Assembly: GCA_965247705.1 (NCBI GenBank) | Contig: CBDFHV010000086.1 | Span: 186,001 to 250,000, forward strand | Direction of reading: 5' to 3' | DNA length: 64,000 nt | Source of the DNA: CBDFHV01 sp965247705 | GTDB lineage: Bacteria > Pseudomonadota > Alphaproteobacteria > Rhodospirillales > CAMCUA01 | Shown: positions 33,775 through 42,343 of the stretch, piece after piece | How positions within the stretch are numbered: the first letter of the stretch is position 1 | How the letters are laid out: every line of letters starts with the position of its first letter | Notes under the pieces: model-generated | What the model was told of the DNA's origin: nothing | The model's input: only the letters and a program-made list of their open reading frames with translations | Database searches by the model: none | Made by a program: the position numbers and the translations under genes

Positions 33775-34227
33775 TTACAGGGACCGAACGACGACCACGG
33801 CGATAACAATGACGATCATCAGGACCGTGGGAACCTCGTTGAAGGCCCGGTAGAACCGCTCGCCGCGGCTGTTCCGGTCGGCCGCGAAGTCCCGCCGCCA
33901 GCGGGCAAGCAGCCCATGGACGACGACCAGCCCGATCACCCCCGCGGCCTTCAGCCACAGCCATGCGGACACCCATGCCTCGGCGCTCAGGTTGGCCGCC
34001 AGCAGTCCGCCCAGGACCACCGTGATCGTCAAGGCCGGGTTCATAATGACCCGCAACAGGCGACGTTCCATGATCTTGAAGGTCTGGGACGCCGCGGAAT
34101 CGGGGTCTTCCTTGGCGTGGTAAGCGTAAAGCCGCGGCAGGTACAGCAGCCCCGCCATCCAGGCGATGACGAAGACGATGTGGAACGCCTTGATCCACAG
34201 AAAGGCGGCGCCCGACAAGTCGATCAC
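33775..34227 (-). CDS. hemJ: Protoporphyrinogen oxidase HemJ
   Basis: 150 residues with four hydrophobic segments, in the inner membrane. FLWIKAFHIVFVIAWMAGL carries the conserved His, followed by YLPRLYAYHA and, in the second half, WLWLKAAGVIGLVVVHGLL and RFYRAFNEVPTVLMIVIVIA, all typical of HemJ (UPF0093). It oxidises protoporphyrinogen IX. The GTG at 34227 overlaps the hemH stop (GTGA) and has GGGAG upstream; an ATG at 34269 would overlap hemH by 46 bases. Confidence 0.93.
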   Translation of the reverse strand: MIDLSGAAFLWIKAFHIVFVIAWMAGLLYLPRLYAYHAKEDPDSAASQTFKIMERRLLRVIMNPALTITVVLGGLLAANLSAEAWVSAWLWLKAAGVIGLVVVHGLLARWRRDFAADRNSRGERFYRAFNEVPTVLMIVIVIAVVVVRSL

Positions 34228-35258
34228 CCGCGGACTCCCATGGGACAGCGGCCAAAGGACGCCGGGCACAAGCGTTCGCCGGATATCGACGTCACGTCCT
34301 GACGTTTGTCGAGTGTGTGGCGGACCGCGTGGTCCAGGGCGGCAATGAAAGCCGGGTTCGTGCCCAGGGCCGGAACCCGAACGTACGCGGGGATCCCCAA
34401 CGTCCCGGCCAGCGTTCGATATTCAATATCGAGTTCCACCAGGGTCTCCGAATGTTCGGACACGAAGGCGATGGGCACGACCACGACCGGAACCCGGTCC
34501 CTTCCGGCCCGCTTCAGTTCGTCCTCGATGCCGGGCCCGATCCACGCCAGGGGGCCGACGCGGCTTTGATAGCAGACCACCCAATCGGCGATTCGATCAC
34601 CCAAATCATCGGCCACCGCTTCGGCGGTGCATTCCACCTGCCAGGCGTAGGGATCGCCACGGGCGATCACCCGTTTGGGCAGGCTATGGGCGGAGAACAG
34701 GACTCGGGGCGTTCCATGGGCCGAGGCTTCCGCGATGCCCTCGCCAACCAGCCCAGCCTGGGCGGTGATGAAAGAGCCCTCCAGGGGATAACAGCAGCAG
34801 GCGTAGGTCGGCGCGTTTAGGCCCGCGGCCCGCGCCGCCCCCCGCCAGTCGGTGATGGCGGAGGCGCTGGTGGTGGTGGAAAACTGCGGATAGAGGGGCA
34901 GCAGAACCACCGTTTCCGGGTCGAAGTCCTGCACCGCCATGGCCACCTCGTCGCACCGCGGCTGCCAGTAGCGCATGGCGACGAACACCTTCGCCTCGCC
35001 GAGCGATCCCAGACTTTCTTCCAGGGCCGCCGCCTGCTCCCGGGTCAGCGGCAGCAGCGGCGATCCGCCGCCCAGTTTGTCGTAGATGTCGCGGGCGATG
35101 GGAGCACGCTTGCGGGAGATGATCCGAGCCATCAGCGGCCGCAGGGGCCACGGCAGGCCGATGATCGCCGGATCGTTGAAAAGGTTGAACAGGAATGGCT
35201 CCACCGCCTCCGGACCATCGGGCCCGCCCAGGTTGAACAAAACCACCGCCACGCGCAT
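34224..35258 (-). CDS. hemH: Ferrochelatase
   Basis: 344 residues. It inserts Fe(II) into protoporphyrin IX. N-terminus VAVVLFNLGGPDGPEAVEPF, the family segment LPLYPQFSTTTSAS, the catalytic-His segment VLFSAHSLPKRV and the C-terminal VVVVPIAFVSEHSETLVELDIEY fit ferrochelatase. ATG 35258 overlaps the hemE stop (ATGA), and the 3' end overlaps hemJ, so hemE-hemH-hemJ are translationally linked steps of heme synthesis. Confidence 0.97.
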   Translation of the reverse strand: MRVAVVLFNLGGPDGPEAVEPFLFNLFNDPAIIGLPWPLRPLMARIISRKRAPIARDIYDKLGGGSPLLPLTREQAAALEESLGSLGEAKVFVAMRYWQPRCDEVAMAVQDFDPETVVLLPLYPQFSTTTSASAITDWRGAARAAGLNAPTYACCCYPLEGSFITAQAGLVGEGIAEASAHGTPRVLFSAHSLPKRVIARGDPYAWQVECTAEAVADDLGDRIADWVVCYQSRVGPLAWIGPGIEDELKRAGRDRVPVVVVPIAFVSEHSETLVELDIEYRTLAGTLGIPAYVRVPALGTNPAFIAALDHAVRHTLDKRQDVTSISGERLCPASFGRCPMGVRG

Positions 35259-36322
35259 CAGGCTGGCGGTCCCGCGAAGCCGTGAACCAGGTCGACCAGG
35301 CGGGCGACGTTTTCCGGCGGCGTATCGGGGACGATTCCGTGACCCAGATTGAACACGAAGGGACCCCGGGCCAAGGCGTCGAGGATACGCCGCGCCTCCA
35401 ACTCCATCGCCTCGCCGCCAACCACGAGAAGCTGATTGTCGAGGTTTCCCTGGAGGGCGACCGAGCTGTGCAATGTTTGCGCGGCCCAGTCCAACGGTAC
35501 GCCGCTGTCTAGGCTGACCGCGTCGACTCCGGTCTCGTCGGCATAGTCCGCATAGAGGGGACCGGCACCGCGGGGAAATCCGATCATCGGTACCTGGGGA
35601 TGCAGGGCTTTCAGGCGGCGGACGATTTCGCGGGTAGGCGCGATACACCAGCGGCGGAACTGCTGCTCGCTGAGGGCGCCGGCCCAGCTGCCGAACAGTT
35701 GCAGCACCTCGGCCCCCTGACGGACCTGACGATCCAGATAGTCGACCGTCGCTTCCACCAGCATATCGATCAGCCGGGCGAAGCCGTCCGGGTCGGCATG
35801 GGCCCAGCGCCGGGCCGTTGCGTGATCGGTGCCGCCCCGTCCTTCAACCATGTAGGTGGCAACGGTCCAAGGAGAGCCGGCGAAGCCGATCAGCGCGGTA
35901 TTCACCGGCAATGCGGCCGCGATCCCCGTCACCGTCTCGTAGATGGGTTCGAGCACCCCGTTCATGCGCTCGAGCGACAGCCGGCTGAGATCCGCGACCG
36001 ACGTCACCGGCTCGAGGCGTGGCCCCTCGCCCTCGACGAACCACACCTTCTGACCCAACCCGTGGGGTATGACCAGGATGTCGCTGAACAAGATAGCCGC
36101 ATCGAGGGGAAACCGGCGCAGCGGTTGCAGGGTGACCTCCACCGCCAGTTCGGGTCGATAGACCAGATCCAGGAAACCCTCGGTCCGCGACCGCACGTCC
36201 CGGTATTCGGGGAGGTACCGTCCGGCTTGGCGCATGAGCCATATGGGGGGCGGACTGACGGTTTCTCCCGACAAGGCGCGGATGAGGGGCTTGCTCAGAA
36301 CGATGTCCTTTCGGCTTGGCAC
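35258..36322 (-). CDS. hemE: Uroporphyrinogen decarboxylase
   Basis: 354 residues. It converts uroporphyrinogen III to coproporphyrinogen III. Signature PIWLMRQAGRYLPEYR near the N-terminus, AILFSDILVIPHGLG, and the C-terminal VFNLGHGIVPDTPPENV are diagnostic. There is no ATG near the expected start. I chose the GTG at 36322; GTG 36340 and TTG 36349 are alternatives, but a consensus -10 box at 36370-36365 would leave those almost leaderless. First gene of the heme operon. Confidence 0.95.
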   Translation of the reverse strand: MPSRKDIVLSKPLIRALSGETVSPPPIWLMRQAGRYLPEYRDVRSRTEGFLDLVYRPELAVEVTLQPLRRFPLDAAILFSDILVIPHGLGQKVWFVEGEGPRLEPVTSVADLSRLSLERMNGVLEPIYETVTGIAAALPVNTALIGFAGSPWTVATYMVEGRGGTDHATARRWAHADPDGFARLIDMLVEATVDYLDRQVRQGAEVLQLFGSWAGALSEQQFRRWCIAPTREIVRRLKALHPQVPMIGFPRGAGPLYADYADETGVDAVSLDSGVPLDWAAQTLHSSVALQGNLDNQLLVVGGEAMELEARRILDALARGPFVFNLGHGIVPDTPPENVARLVDLVHGFAGPPA

Positions 36323-36684
36323 ACGGGTGTCGTTCCCCACCCTACCCAAGCTTTATTAGATTTGATTATAGAATCTAGGGAAGAGGTAGGAGAGTCATGG
36401 CAAGGCGGGGATACCTTGTTGTCCACCGGTCGATCCCCGTGGTCATGGGTGGTTGCCAATTGGAACGCCGAGATTCGGTGTGGCTGGGGGTGACTCCGCC
36501 GAACGATCCGATTCACTTGTCCATAAGGACGTGAGGGAAAACATGATCAGTGGGAATGGATCGATTTGGTATCGATGTTGTCCCGGCTTTCCATGATAGC
36601 CTTCAGTGGCTATGCATAGGGGGATGGCCGGTGGATAGAATCGCGGCCAGCCTGAATGAAATTGATCTTTCCCGCACGTGGCCG
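36323..36684. other. Divergent intergenic region between hemE and ppsR-like gene
   Basis: About 360 bases. It contains the hemE -10 box with a flanking inverted repeat, and an A/T-richer stretch than its surroundings. An open frame runs in from 36550 ahead of the ppsR-like gene without recognisable homology, so a longer form of that protein is possible. Nothing else is seen. Confidence 0.5.
36357..36377 (-). promoter_or_regulatory. hemE promoter -10 box inside an inverted repeat
   Basis: On the minus strand TATAAT (36370-36365) is an exact -10 hexamer. It lies between TAGATT (36357-36362) and AATCTA (36372-36377), a perfect 6-bp inverted repeat. No good -35 box is seen 16-18 bases upstream, which would suit a regulated promoter. 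Iron- or heme-responsive control (Irr/Fur type) is an inference from the downstream genes. Confidence 0.45.
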
Positions 36685-37548
36685 ATGATGTCCACACTTC
36701 ATCCTCCCCCCATACCCAAGGCGCCCACCGCGACCACTTTTCAACTGCACTTGGTCTCGGATTCCACGGGCGAAACCGTCAGTACGGTTGCGCGCGCCTC
36801 GTTGGTCCAGTTCGATACTGTCAACGCCATCGAACATATTTGGAGCATGGTGCGCAACAGCAACCAGGTGGCCGAAGTCGTGGCCGGCATCAAGGAAAAC
36901 CCTGGTTTCGTGCTTTATACGCTGGTCAATCCCGAATTGCGCAGAGCGCTGGAAGACGGGTGCCGGGAGTTGTCCGTGCCATGTATCGCGCTTCTCGATC
37001 CGGTGGTGGCGGCCCTGGGCGCCTATGCGGGAGCACAAGTGCATGCCCGCCCCGGACGTCAGCACGAAATGGATGCCCAGTACTTCGATCGCATCGAGGC
37101 CATGCACTACATCCTCAGCCATGACGACGGTCAAGGTACGTGGGATCTGGATGGCGCCGATTTGATCCTGGTGGGGGTCTCGCGCACCTCGAAAACACCG
37201 ACCTGCATCTACCTGGCAAACCGGGGGATCAAGGCGGCCAACGTGCCCCTGGTTCCGGGGGTGTCCCTGCCGGATACGGTTTTGCAGGCGCGCGGGCCCC
37301 TTATCGTCGGCCTCACCTCCGATCCGCGACGTCTGATCATGTTGCGGCGCAACCGGTTGCGGGTGATGAACGAGTCCAACGAAAGCGACTACGTGAACCT
37401 CGAAGCGGTGACCAAGGAAATCACCAGTGCCCGTCGCCTGTTCGCCCGCCAAGGATGGCCGGTCATCGACGTCACCCGCCGCTCGGTGGAGGAAACGGCG
37501 GCGAGCATTCTCCAGCTCATGGCCCGCCGACGCTCGCAGGAGCGTTAA
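36685..37548 (+). CDS. Pyruvate phosphate dikinase/PEP synthase regulatory protein (DUF299)
   Basis: 287 residues. This bifunctional Ser/Thr kinase and pyrophosphorylase switches PPDK or PEP synthase off and on. N-terminal FQLHLVSDSTGETVSTVARA, the nucleotide loop LILVGVSRTSKTPTCIYLANRG, and NESNESDYVNLEAVTKEI are characteristic. Start chosen at the first of two ATGs before the conserved region; the frame is open 135 bases further. It is divergent from hemE and leads the maf-aroE-coaE-dnaQ series. Confidence 0.92.
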   Translation: MMSTLHPPPIPKAPTATTFQLHLVSDSTGETVSTVARASLVQFDTVNAIEHIWSMVRNSNQVAEVVAGIKENPGFVLYTLVNPELRRALEDGCRELSVPCIALLDPVVAALGAYAGAQVHARPGRQHEMDAQYFDRIEAMHYILSHDDGQGTWDLDGADLILVGVSRTSKTPTCIYLANRGIKAANVPLVPGVSLPDTVLQARGPLIVGLTSDPRRLIMLRRNRLRVMNESNESDYVNLEAVTKEITSARRLFARQGWPVIDVTRRSVEETAASILQLMARRRSQER

Positions 37549-37553
37549 CGGCC

Positions 37554-38153
37554 GTGGCCGCGATCATCCTCGCCTCCGCCAGTCCGGCGCGCGCCAACCT
37601 GCTGCGCGGCGCCGGTGTCGTCTTCGAGATCGTACCCGCCTCGGTGGACGAGGCGGCGATCAAGAAGACTTGCCAGTGTCAAGAACGGACGGCGGAAGAT
37701 ACCGCCGATGCCCTGGCGGCGGCGAAGGCGCTGGCCGTCGCCGCCTCGCGGCCCGAGGCCCTGGTGATCGGCGCCGATCAGATGCTGGATTGCGCTGGTG
37801 TCTGGTTCGACAAACCGCGCAATGCCGCCGACGCCGAGGAGTCCCTCAAACGGCTCCGGGGGCGCACCCACCGGCTGATCAGTGCCGTCTGCGCGGCCAC
37901 CGAAAAGGACGGCGTCATCTGGCGGGAGCGGGCCGAAGCCCGGCTTACCATGCGGGCCTTCAGCGATGGGTTCTTGACCCGCTACCTCCAACGGGTGGGT
38001 GACGAGGTCACCACGTCGGTCGGCGCCTACCGGCTCGAGGGCCTGGGGGCTCAGTTGTTCTCGCGTATCGAAGGGGATTATTTCACCATCCTGGGCCTTC
38101 CCCTTCTCGCCCTGCTGTCCTACCTGCGCGACCGTGGCCCCCTTGAGTGCTGA
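37554..38153 (+). CDS. maf: Maf-family nucleoside triphosphate pyrophosphatase
   Basis: 199 residues. It hydrolyses non-canonical or excess NTPs to NMPs. IILASASPARANLL at the N-terminus, VIGADQMLDCAG (catalytic Asp region), and the C-terminal GAYRLEGLGAQLFSRIEGDYFTILGLPL match the Maf fold. GTG start at 37554 is preceded by AGGAG at a normal distance. It starts 5 bases after the regulatory-protein gene and ends 6 before aroE. Confidence 0.94.
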   Translation: MAAIILASASPARANLLRGAGVVFEIVPASVDEAAIKKTCQCQERTAEDTADALAAAKALAVAASRPEALVIGADQMLDCAGVWFDKPRNAADAEESLKRLRGRTHRLISAVCAATEKDGVIWRERAEARLTMRAFSDGFLTRYLQRVGDEVTTSVGAYRLEGLGAQLFSRIEGDYFTILGLPLLALLSYLRDRGPLEC

Positions 38154-38159
38154 GGCGCC

Positions 38160-39011
38160 ATGGCACGGACCTTGAGCGGCCGCGCACGCCTGGCAGGTGT
38201 CATGGGATGGCCGGTGAGCCATTCCCTGTCGCCCCGGCTGCACGGCTACTGGCTGGCGCGCCACGGGATCGACGGCGCCTATGTGCCCCTCGCGGTACGC
38301 CCCGGCGATTGCGCCGACGCCCTCCGCATGCTGCCGAAGCTGGGCTTCTCCGGGTGCAACCTCACCGTGCCTCACAAAGAGACCGCGCTTGGCGTTATTG
38401 ACCGGTTGAGCGACCGGGCCCGGCGCATTGGCGCCGTCAACACGGTGGTGGTGGCCGAGGACGGAGACCTCTTCGGCGACAATACGGACGCCTTCGGATT
38501 CGAAGAAAACCTGCGCCATGGTGTGCCCGGCTGGTCGGCCGCGTCGGGGCCGGCGGTGGTGCTGGGTGCCGGCGGGGCTTCCCGCGCCGTGTGCGCTGCC
38601 CTCATGGACGGCGGCGCGCCCGAAGTGCGGCTGGTCAACCGGACCGGGTCACGGGCCGAGGCCCTGGCCGCCGAACTGGGCGCTCGATTGCGTGCCGTGG
38701 CCTGGGAGGACGCGGGCGACGTTCTCGCTGACGCGGCGCTGCTGGTGAACACCACGACCCTCGGCATGGAGGGTCAACCAACCCTCGCGCTGTCCCTTGA
38801 TCGCCTGCCGGACTCGGCGGTGGTGACCGATATCGTTTATGCGCCGCTGCGGACGCCCTTGCTGACACGGGCGGCGGCGCGGGGCCTGAGGACCGTGGAC
38901 GGGCTCGGCATGCTGCTGCACCAGGCCCGCCCCGGATTCAAGGCCTGGTTCGGGACGGCGCCCGCGGTGGATGACGATCTGCGCGACTTTGTATTGCAAA
39001 GCGAATCCTAA
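38160..39011 (+). CDS. aroE: Shikimate dehydrogenase
   Basis: 283 residues. NADPH-dependent reduction of 3-dehydroshikimate in aromatic amino acid synthesis. Substrate site GWPVSHSLSPRLHG and NLTVPHKE (catalytic Lys), cofactor site VVLGAGGASRAVCAAL with NRTGSRAEAL, and the C-terminal DGLGMLLHQARPGFKAWFG. Full length. It overlaps coaE by one base (TAATG). Confidence 0.96.
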   Translation: MARTLSGRARLAGVMGWPVSHSLSPRLHGYWLARHGIDGAYVPLAVRPGDCADALRMLPKLGFSGCNLTVPHKETALGVIDRLSDRARRIGAVNTVVVAEDGDLFGDNTDAFGFEENLRHGVPGWSAASGPAVVLGAGGASRAVCAALMDGGAPEVRLVNRTGSRAEALAAELGARLRAVAWEDAGDVLADAALLVNTTTLGMEGQPTLALSLDRLPDSAVVTDIVYAPLRTPLLTRAAARGLRTVDGLGMLLHQARPGFKAWFGTAPAVDDDLRDFVLQSES

Positions 39012-39658
39012 TGGTGATCCTGGGCCTCACCGGTTCCATCGCCATGGGCAAGAGCGCCGCGGCTGCCGCCTTTCGAACCATGGGCGTGCCCGTCCACGAC
39101 GCCGACGGGACCGTGCACGGACTGCTGGGAGAGGGCGGCGGCGCCGTCGACCCGGTGGCCGCGGCGTTTCCCCGCACCCGGATCGGGGATCGCATCGATC
39201 GTGCCCGCCTCGGCCAGGCGGTCTTCGAGGATGCCGCCGCCCTCGGCCGCCTGGAAGCCGTTCTCCATCCCCTCGTCCGGGCCAGCCAGCGGCGATTCCT
39301 CGAGGCGGCGGCCCGCCGGGGCGAGTCCCTGGTGGTGTTGGATATCCCGCTTCTGTTCGAGACCGGCGGCGAGGGGCGCTGCGACGCGGTGGCGGTGGTC
39401 AGCGCGCCGTCCTTCCTGCAAGCGGCCCGCGCCCTCGCTCGGCCCGGCATGGACCGGCGGCGCATGACGGCAATTCTCGCCCGTCAAATGCCCGACGCCG
39501 AGAAGCGCCGCCGTGCCGCCTTGGTTATATCCACCGGCCTGGGGCGGGACTTCAGCCGGCGCGCGATCCGTCGTATCGTGATCGCGTTGCGGCGGCAGCG
39601 GGGGCGCTGCTGGAGTCCCGCCTGGGATCGACCGACAACGCGGAAAGGGGGCGCATGA
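39011..39658 (+). CDS. coaE: Dephospho-CoA kinase
   Basis: 215 residues. Last step of CoA synthesis. P-loop GLTGSIAMGKS at the N-terminus, HDADGTVH (substrate region), and LVVLDIPLLFETGGE carrying the conserved DIPLLFE. Ends with a basic Arg-rich tail. Translationally coupled to aroE (TAATG) and to dnaQ (ATGA). Confidence 0.95.
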   Translation: MVILGLTGSIAMGKSAAAAAFRTMGVPVHDADGTVHGLLGEGGGAVDPVAAAFPRTRIGDRIDRARLGQAVFEDAAALGRLEAVLHPLVRASQRRFLEAAARRGESLVVLDIPLLFETGGEGRCDAVAVVSAPSFLQAARALARPGMDRRRMTAILARQMPDAEKRRRAALVISTGLGRDFSRRAIRRIVIALRRQRGRCWSPAWDRPTTRKGGA

Positions 39659-40329
39659 TGCGCGAAGTGGTGCTGGATACGGAAACCACCGGCCTCGATC
39701 CCCGAGCCGGCCACCGGATCGTCGAAATCGGCTGCGTGGCCCTGGTCAACTCCGTGCCCACGGGCGAGACCTACCAGCAATACATTAACCCGGATCGGGA
39801 TGTGCCGGCGGAGGTCTTCGCCATTCACGGCCTGTCGGCGGACTTCCTGGCCGACTATCCGGTGTTCGAGGATGTGGTCGACGATTTCCTCGCTTTCATC
39901 GGCGATGCTAGGCTGGTGATTCACAACGCCGAATTCGACCTCGGTTTCATCAATGCGGAGCTGGATCGCCTGGGCCGCCCGGTCCTGCCCGCCGACCGGG
40001 CCGTGGACACGGTGCAGGTGGCGCGGCGCGCCTTTCCCGGTGCCCAGGCCAGCCTGGACGCCCTGTGCCGGCGCTTCCAGATCGACAACGCCCACCGCAC
40101 CCTCCACGGCGCCCTCAAGGACGCCGATCTGCTGGCACAGGTGTATCTGGAGCTTACGGGCGGGCGCCAGCCGGGCCTGGAACTGGCGGCCGGACCCCGT
40201 TCCGCCGCCGCCCCGGCATCGCGGCCGATGCGGCAACCCCGCCCCCACGCGCCGACGGACGAGGAGGCCGCGGCCCACGCGCGCTTCCTGGAGGAGTCCC
40301 TTACCGCTCCCGTATGGAAAGACGAGTAG
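39655..40329 (+). CDS. dnaQ: DNA polymerase III epsilon subunit (3'-5' exonuclease)
   Basis: 224 residues. Proofreading exonuclease of the replicative polymerase. Exo I motif LDTETTGLDP, Exo II HNAEFDLGFINAEL, and Exo III with HGALKDADLLAQVY (catalytic His and Asp). The C-terminal ~55 residues form the variable linker and alpha-binding tail. ATG 39655 overlaps the coaE stop and has GGAAAGGGGG upstream. Ends 12 bases before the convergent secB. Confidence 0.96.
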   Translation: MMREVVLDTETTGLDPRAGHRIVEIGCVALVNSVPTGETYQQYINPDRDVPAEVFAIHGLSADFLADYPVFEDVVDDFLAFIGDARLVIHNAEFDLGFINAELDRLGRPVLPADRAVDTVQVARRAFPGAQASLDALCRRFQIDNAHRTLHGALKDADLLAQVYLELTGGRQPGLELAAGPRSAAAPASRPMRQPRPHAPTDEEAAAHARFLEESLTAPVWKDE

Positions 40330-40341
40330 GCGACCGGACCT

Positions 40342-40893
40342 TCAGGCGTCGGTAGTGGGCTGGGCCGCCGCGTCGGCGGCCTGCTGCTGTTGCGCCCGCT
40401 GCTGATACATGGCGACGAAATCCACCGGGCCGATCAAAAGGGGCGGAAAGCCGCCGTCGCGGGTCGCGTTGGAGAGGATATGGCGGGCGAAGGGAAACAG
40501 CATGCGCGGACATTCGATCAGCAACACGGCCTGAACGTACTGATCTTCGACATTGATGGTGAACATGCCGCCATAGTCCAGTTCCATGATGAAGGCCACG
40601 GTCTCGCCGATCTTGCATTGGGCCTTCACCTTCAGCACCACCTCGTGCACGTTTTCTTGCACCGCCTGGGCCGCGACATCCACGTTTAGGGCGATCTCCG
40701 GCTTGCTTTTCTGCATCAGGGCGAAGACGGCGGGCGTGGTCGGTGCCTCGAAGGACATGTCCTTGATGTACTGGGCATTGACCACCAGGGGCGGGCGCTC
40801 ATCCTCGGCCCCACCGACACTATCGCCTCCGGCGCCCCCCTCGGGGCCGTTTCCGGTCTGCGGGGCGTCGGCCCCTTGGCCGTTCTCGCTCAT
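40342..40893 (-). CDS. secB: Protein-export chaperone SecB
   Basis: 183 residues. Homotetrameric chaperone that hands unfolded precursors to SecA. Core begins LVVNAQYIKDMSFEAPTTP and contains YGGMFTINVEDQYVQAVLLI and CPRMLFPFARHILSNATRDGGFPPL, all diagnostic. An acidic and Gly-rich N-terminal extension of about 35 residues and a Gln/Ala tail are longer than in E. coli but usual in alphaproteobacteria. Confidence 0.97.
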   Translation of the reverse strand: MSENGQGADAPQTGNGPEGGAGGDSVGGAEDERPPLVVNAQYIKDMSFEAPTTPAVFALMQKSKPEIALNVDVAAQAVQENVHEVVLKVKAQCKIGETVAFIMELDYGGMFTINVEDQYVQAVLLIECPRMLFPFARHILSNATRDGGFPPLLIGPVDFVAMYQQRAQQQQAADAAAQPTTDA

Positions 40894-40944
40894 GGGGATG
40901 TCTCCTGCTGAGGTGCGGGCGTGGCTACCACGGATGTCCGGAGT

Positions 40945-41472
40945 TCACAACCTGCGGCCTAGAGTTGGTCGCGGCGCGTCCGGTGGATTGCCGCCGCCCT
41001 GGCCGTCGTCGTCGGTAGACGTGAGGTCTTCATAGTCGCCGTCGATGACCGCGCCCTCGCCCGCCGCCGGGCCTTGATCCGTCCGGGCGCCGAAGCCGGC
41101 GACGTGAATGTGCCCGCTGGCCGCCAAGCGGGTCAGCAACCGCCGCCGCAGCCACAGCCGCACCGACGGCATGAACAACAGCAATCCCGAAACATCGGTC
41201 GCGAAGCCCGGCGTCAGCAGAAGCGCACCCGCCACCAACAGGCACAGACCATCGAACAAGGCCTCGGCGGGGAACGCGCCCCGGTCGAGGGACGCCTGGG
41301 CGCGGCGCAGGGTGGACAGGCCCTGAGCCCGCAACAACGCGGTGCCGGCGACCGCCGTGGCGACGACCACCACCAGGGTTGGAACAAGGCCGATCCAGCC
41401 GCCGACCTGGATGAAAAGGGCGATTTCCACCAGTGGCACACCGATGAAAGCGAGAAGGATCAGTAAGCCCAT
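40945..41472 (-). CDS. fxsA: FxsA-family membrane protein
   Basis: 175 residues. N-terminal membrane segment LLILLAFIGVPLVEIALFIQ and further hydrophobic stretches (LVPTLVVVVATAVAGTALL; LLVAGALLLTPGFATDVSGLL) are the FxsA pattern. FxsA relieves exclusion of phage T7 in E. coli; its normal role is unclear. C-terminal ~55 residues are soluble and acidic. Upstream of secB in the same direction, divergent from timA. Confidence 0.92.
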   Translation of the reverse strand: MGLLILLAFIGVPLVEIALFIQVGGWIGLVPTLVVVVATAVAGTALLRAQGLSTLRRAQASLDRGAFPAEALFDGLCLLVAGALLLTPGFATDVSGLLLFMPSVRLWLRRRLLTRLAASGHIHVAGFGARTDQGPAAGEGAVIDGDYEDLTSTDDDGQGGGNPPDAPRPTLGRRL

Positions 41473-41631
41473 GCTTGCCCTGAGCCTTGCGGCGGATTAT
41501 CTAAGACGAAGCAGCGTCGCGAACCATCCCCGATGGGGGCGAGCGCGCCTTCGAGTTCGCGGGCCGAAGGTCGTGTTTAGCGCTTGCGAGTTCGCCGGTC
41601 CACCCGAACGGGGCAGATAGATCATATCGAC

Positions 41632-42333
41632 ATGGGTGACGGCTTTCAGTTCATAGACATCGTCTTCTTCGCCATGATCGCGGGGTTTCTCGTGCTGCGC
41701 TTGCGCAGCGTGCTGGGACGGCGCGAAGGCCATCGCGGCGGCCACCGGGACCCCTTTGCCACAAAGGACTCCCCGCAAACCGCCGACGACAATGTGGTGT
41801 CCCTTCCCCAGCGCGACGACGAACCAGACGACGATTCCCCTTGGGCCCCTACAGAGGAAACCCCTGCCGAGGAACAGTCCCCACTCGACATGGGCATCGC
41901 CCAGATCCGCCAGGTCGATCCGGGGTTCGTGCCGAAGGAGTTCGTCGAGGGTGCCCGCATGGCTTTCGAGATGATCCTCAATGCGTTCGCCGCCGGTGAC
42001 GGGGACACCCTGCGCAATCTGGTGAGCGATGACGTCCTGGTGAATTTCCTGCGCGCCATCGAGGATCGGGACGAGGACGGCCAGACCCTCGAGATCACCC
42101 TTGTCGGCATCGAAAGCACGGATCTGGTGGAGGCGGAATTGACGGGCGGAATAGCGCAGGTGACCGTGAAGTTTGTCAGCCAGCAGATCAGCGTCAGCAA
42201 GGACGCCGCCGGCAACATCGTCGACGGCGATCCGACCGCCGTGACCGAGATCGCCGATTTCTGGACCTTCGCGCGGGACACTCGCTCCCGGGATCCCAAC
42301 TGGAGCCTGGTGGCGACCCGCAGCCTGGACTGA
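41632..42333 (+). CDS. Tim44-like domain protein (TimA)
   Basis: 233 residues. One N-terminal membrane segment (QFIDIVFFAMIAGFLVLRL), an acidic linker, and a C-terminal Tim44/MBA1-like domain with FVEGARMAFEMILNAFAAGD, LEITLVGIESTDLVEAEL and DFWTFARDTRSRDPNWSLVA. Bacterial TimA is an inner-membrane protein related to the mitochondrial import component Tim44; its role is not settled. Precedes mltA by 10 bases. Start at ATG 41632. Confidence 0.92.
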   Translation: MGDGFQFIDIVFFAMIAGFLVLRLRSVLGRREGHRGGHRDPFATKDSPQTADDNVVSLPQRDDEPDDDSPWAPTEETPAEEQSPLDMGIAQIRQVDPGFVPKEFVEGARMAFEMILNAFAAGDGDTLRNLVSDDVLVNFLRAIEDRDEDGQTLEITLVGIESTDLVEAELTGGIAQVTVKFVSQQISVSKDAAGNIVDGDPTAVTEIADFWTFARDTRSRDPNWSLVATRSLD

Positions 42334-42343
42334 GCCGATCGCC

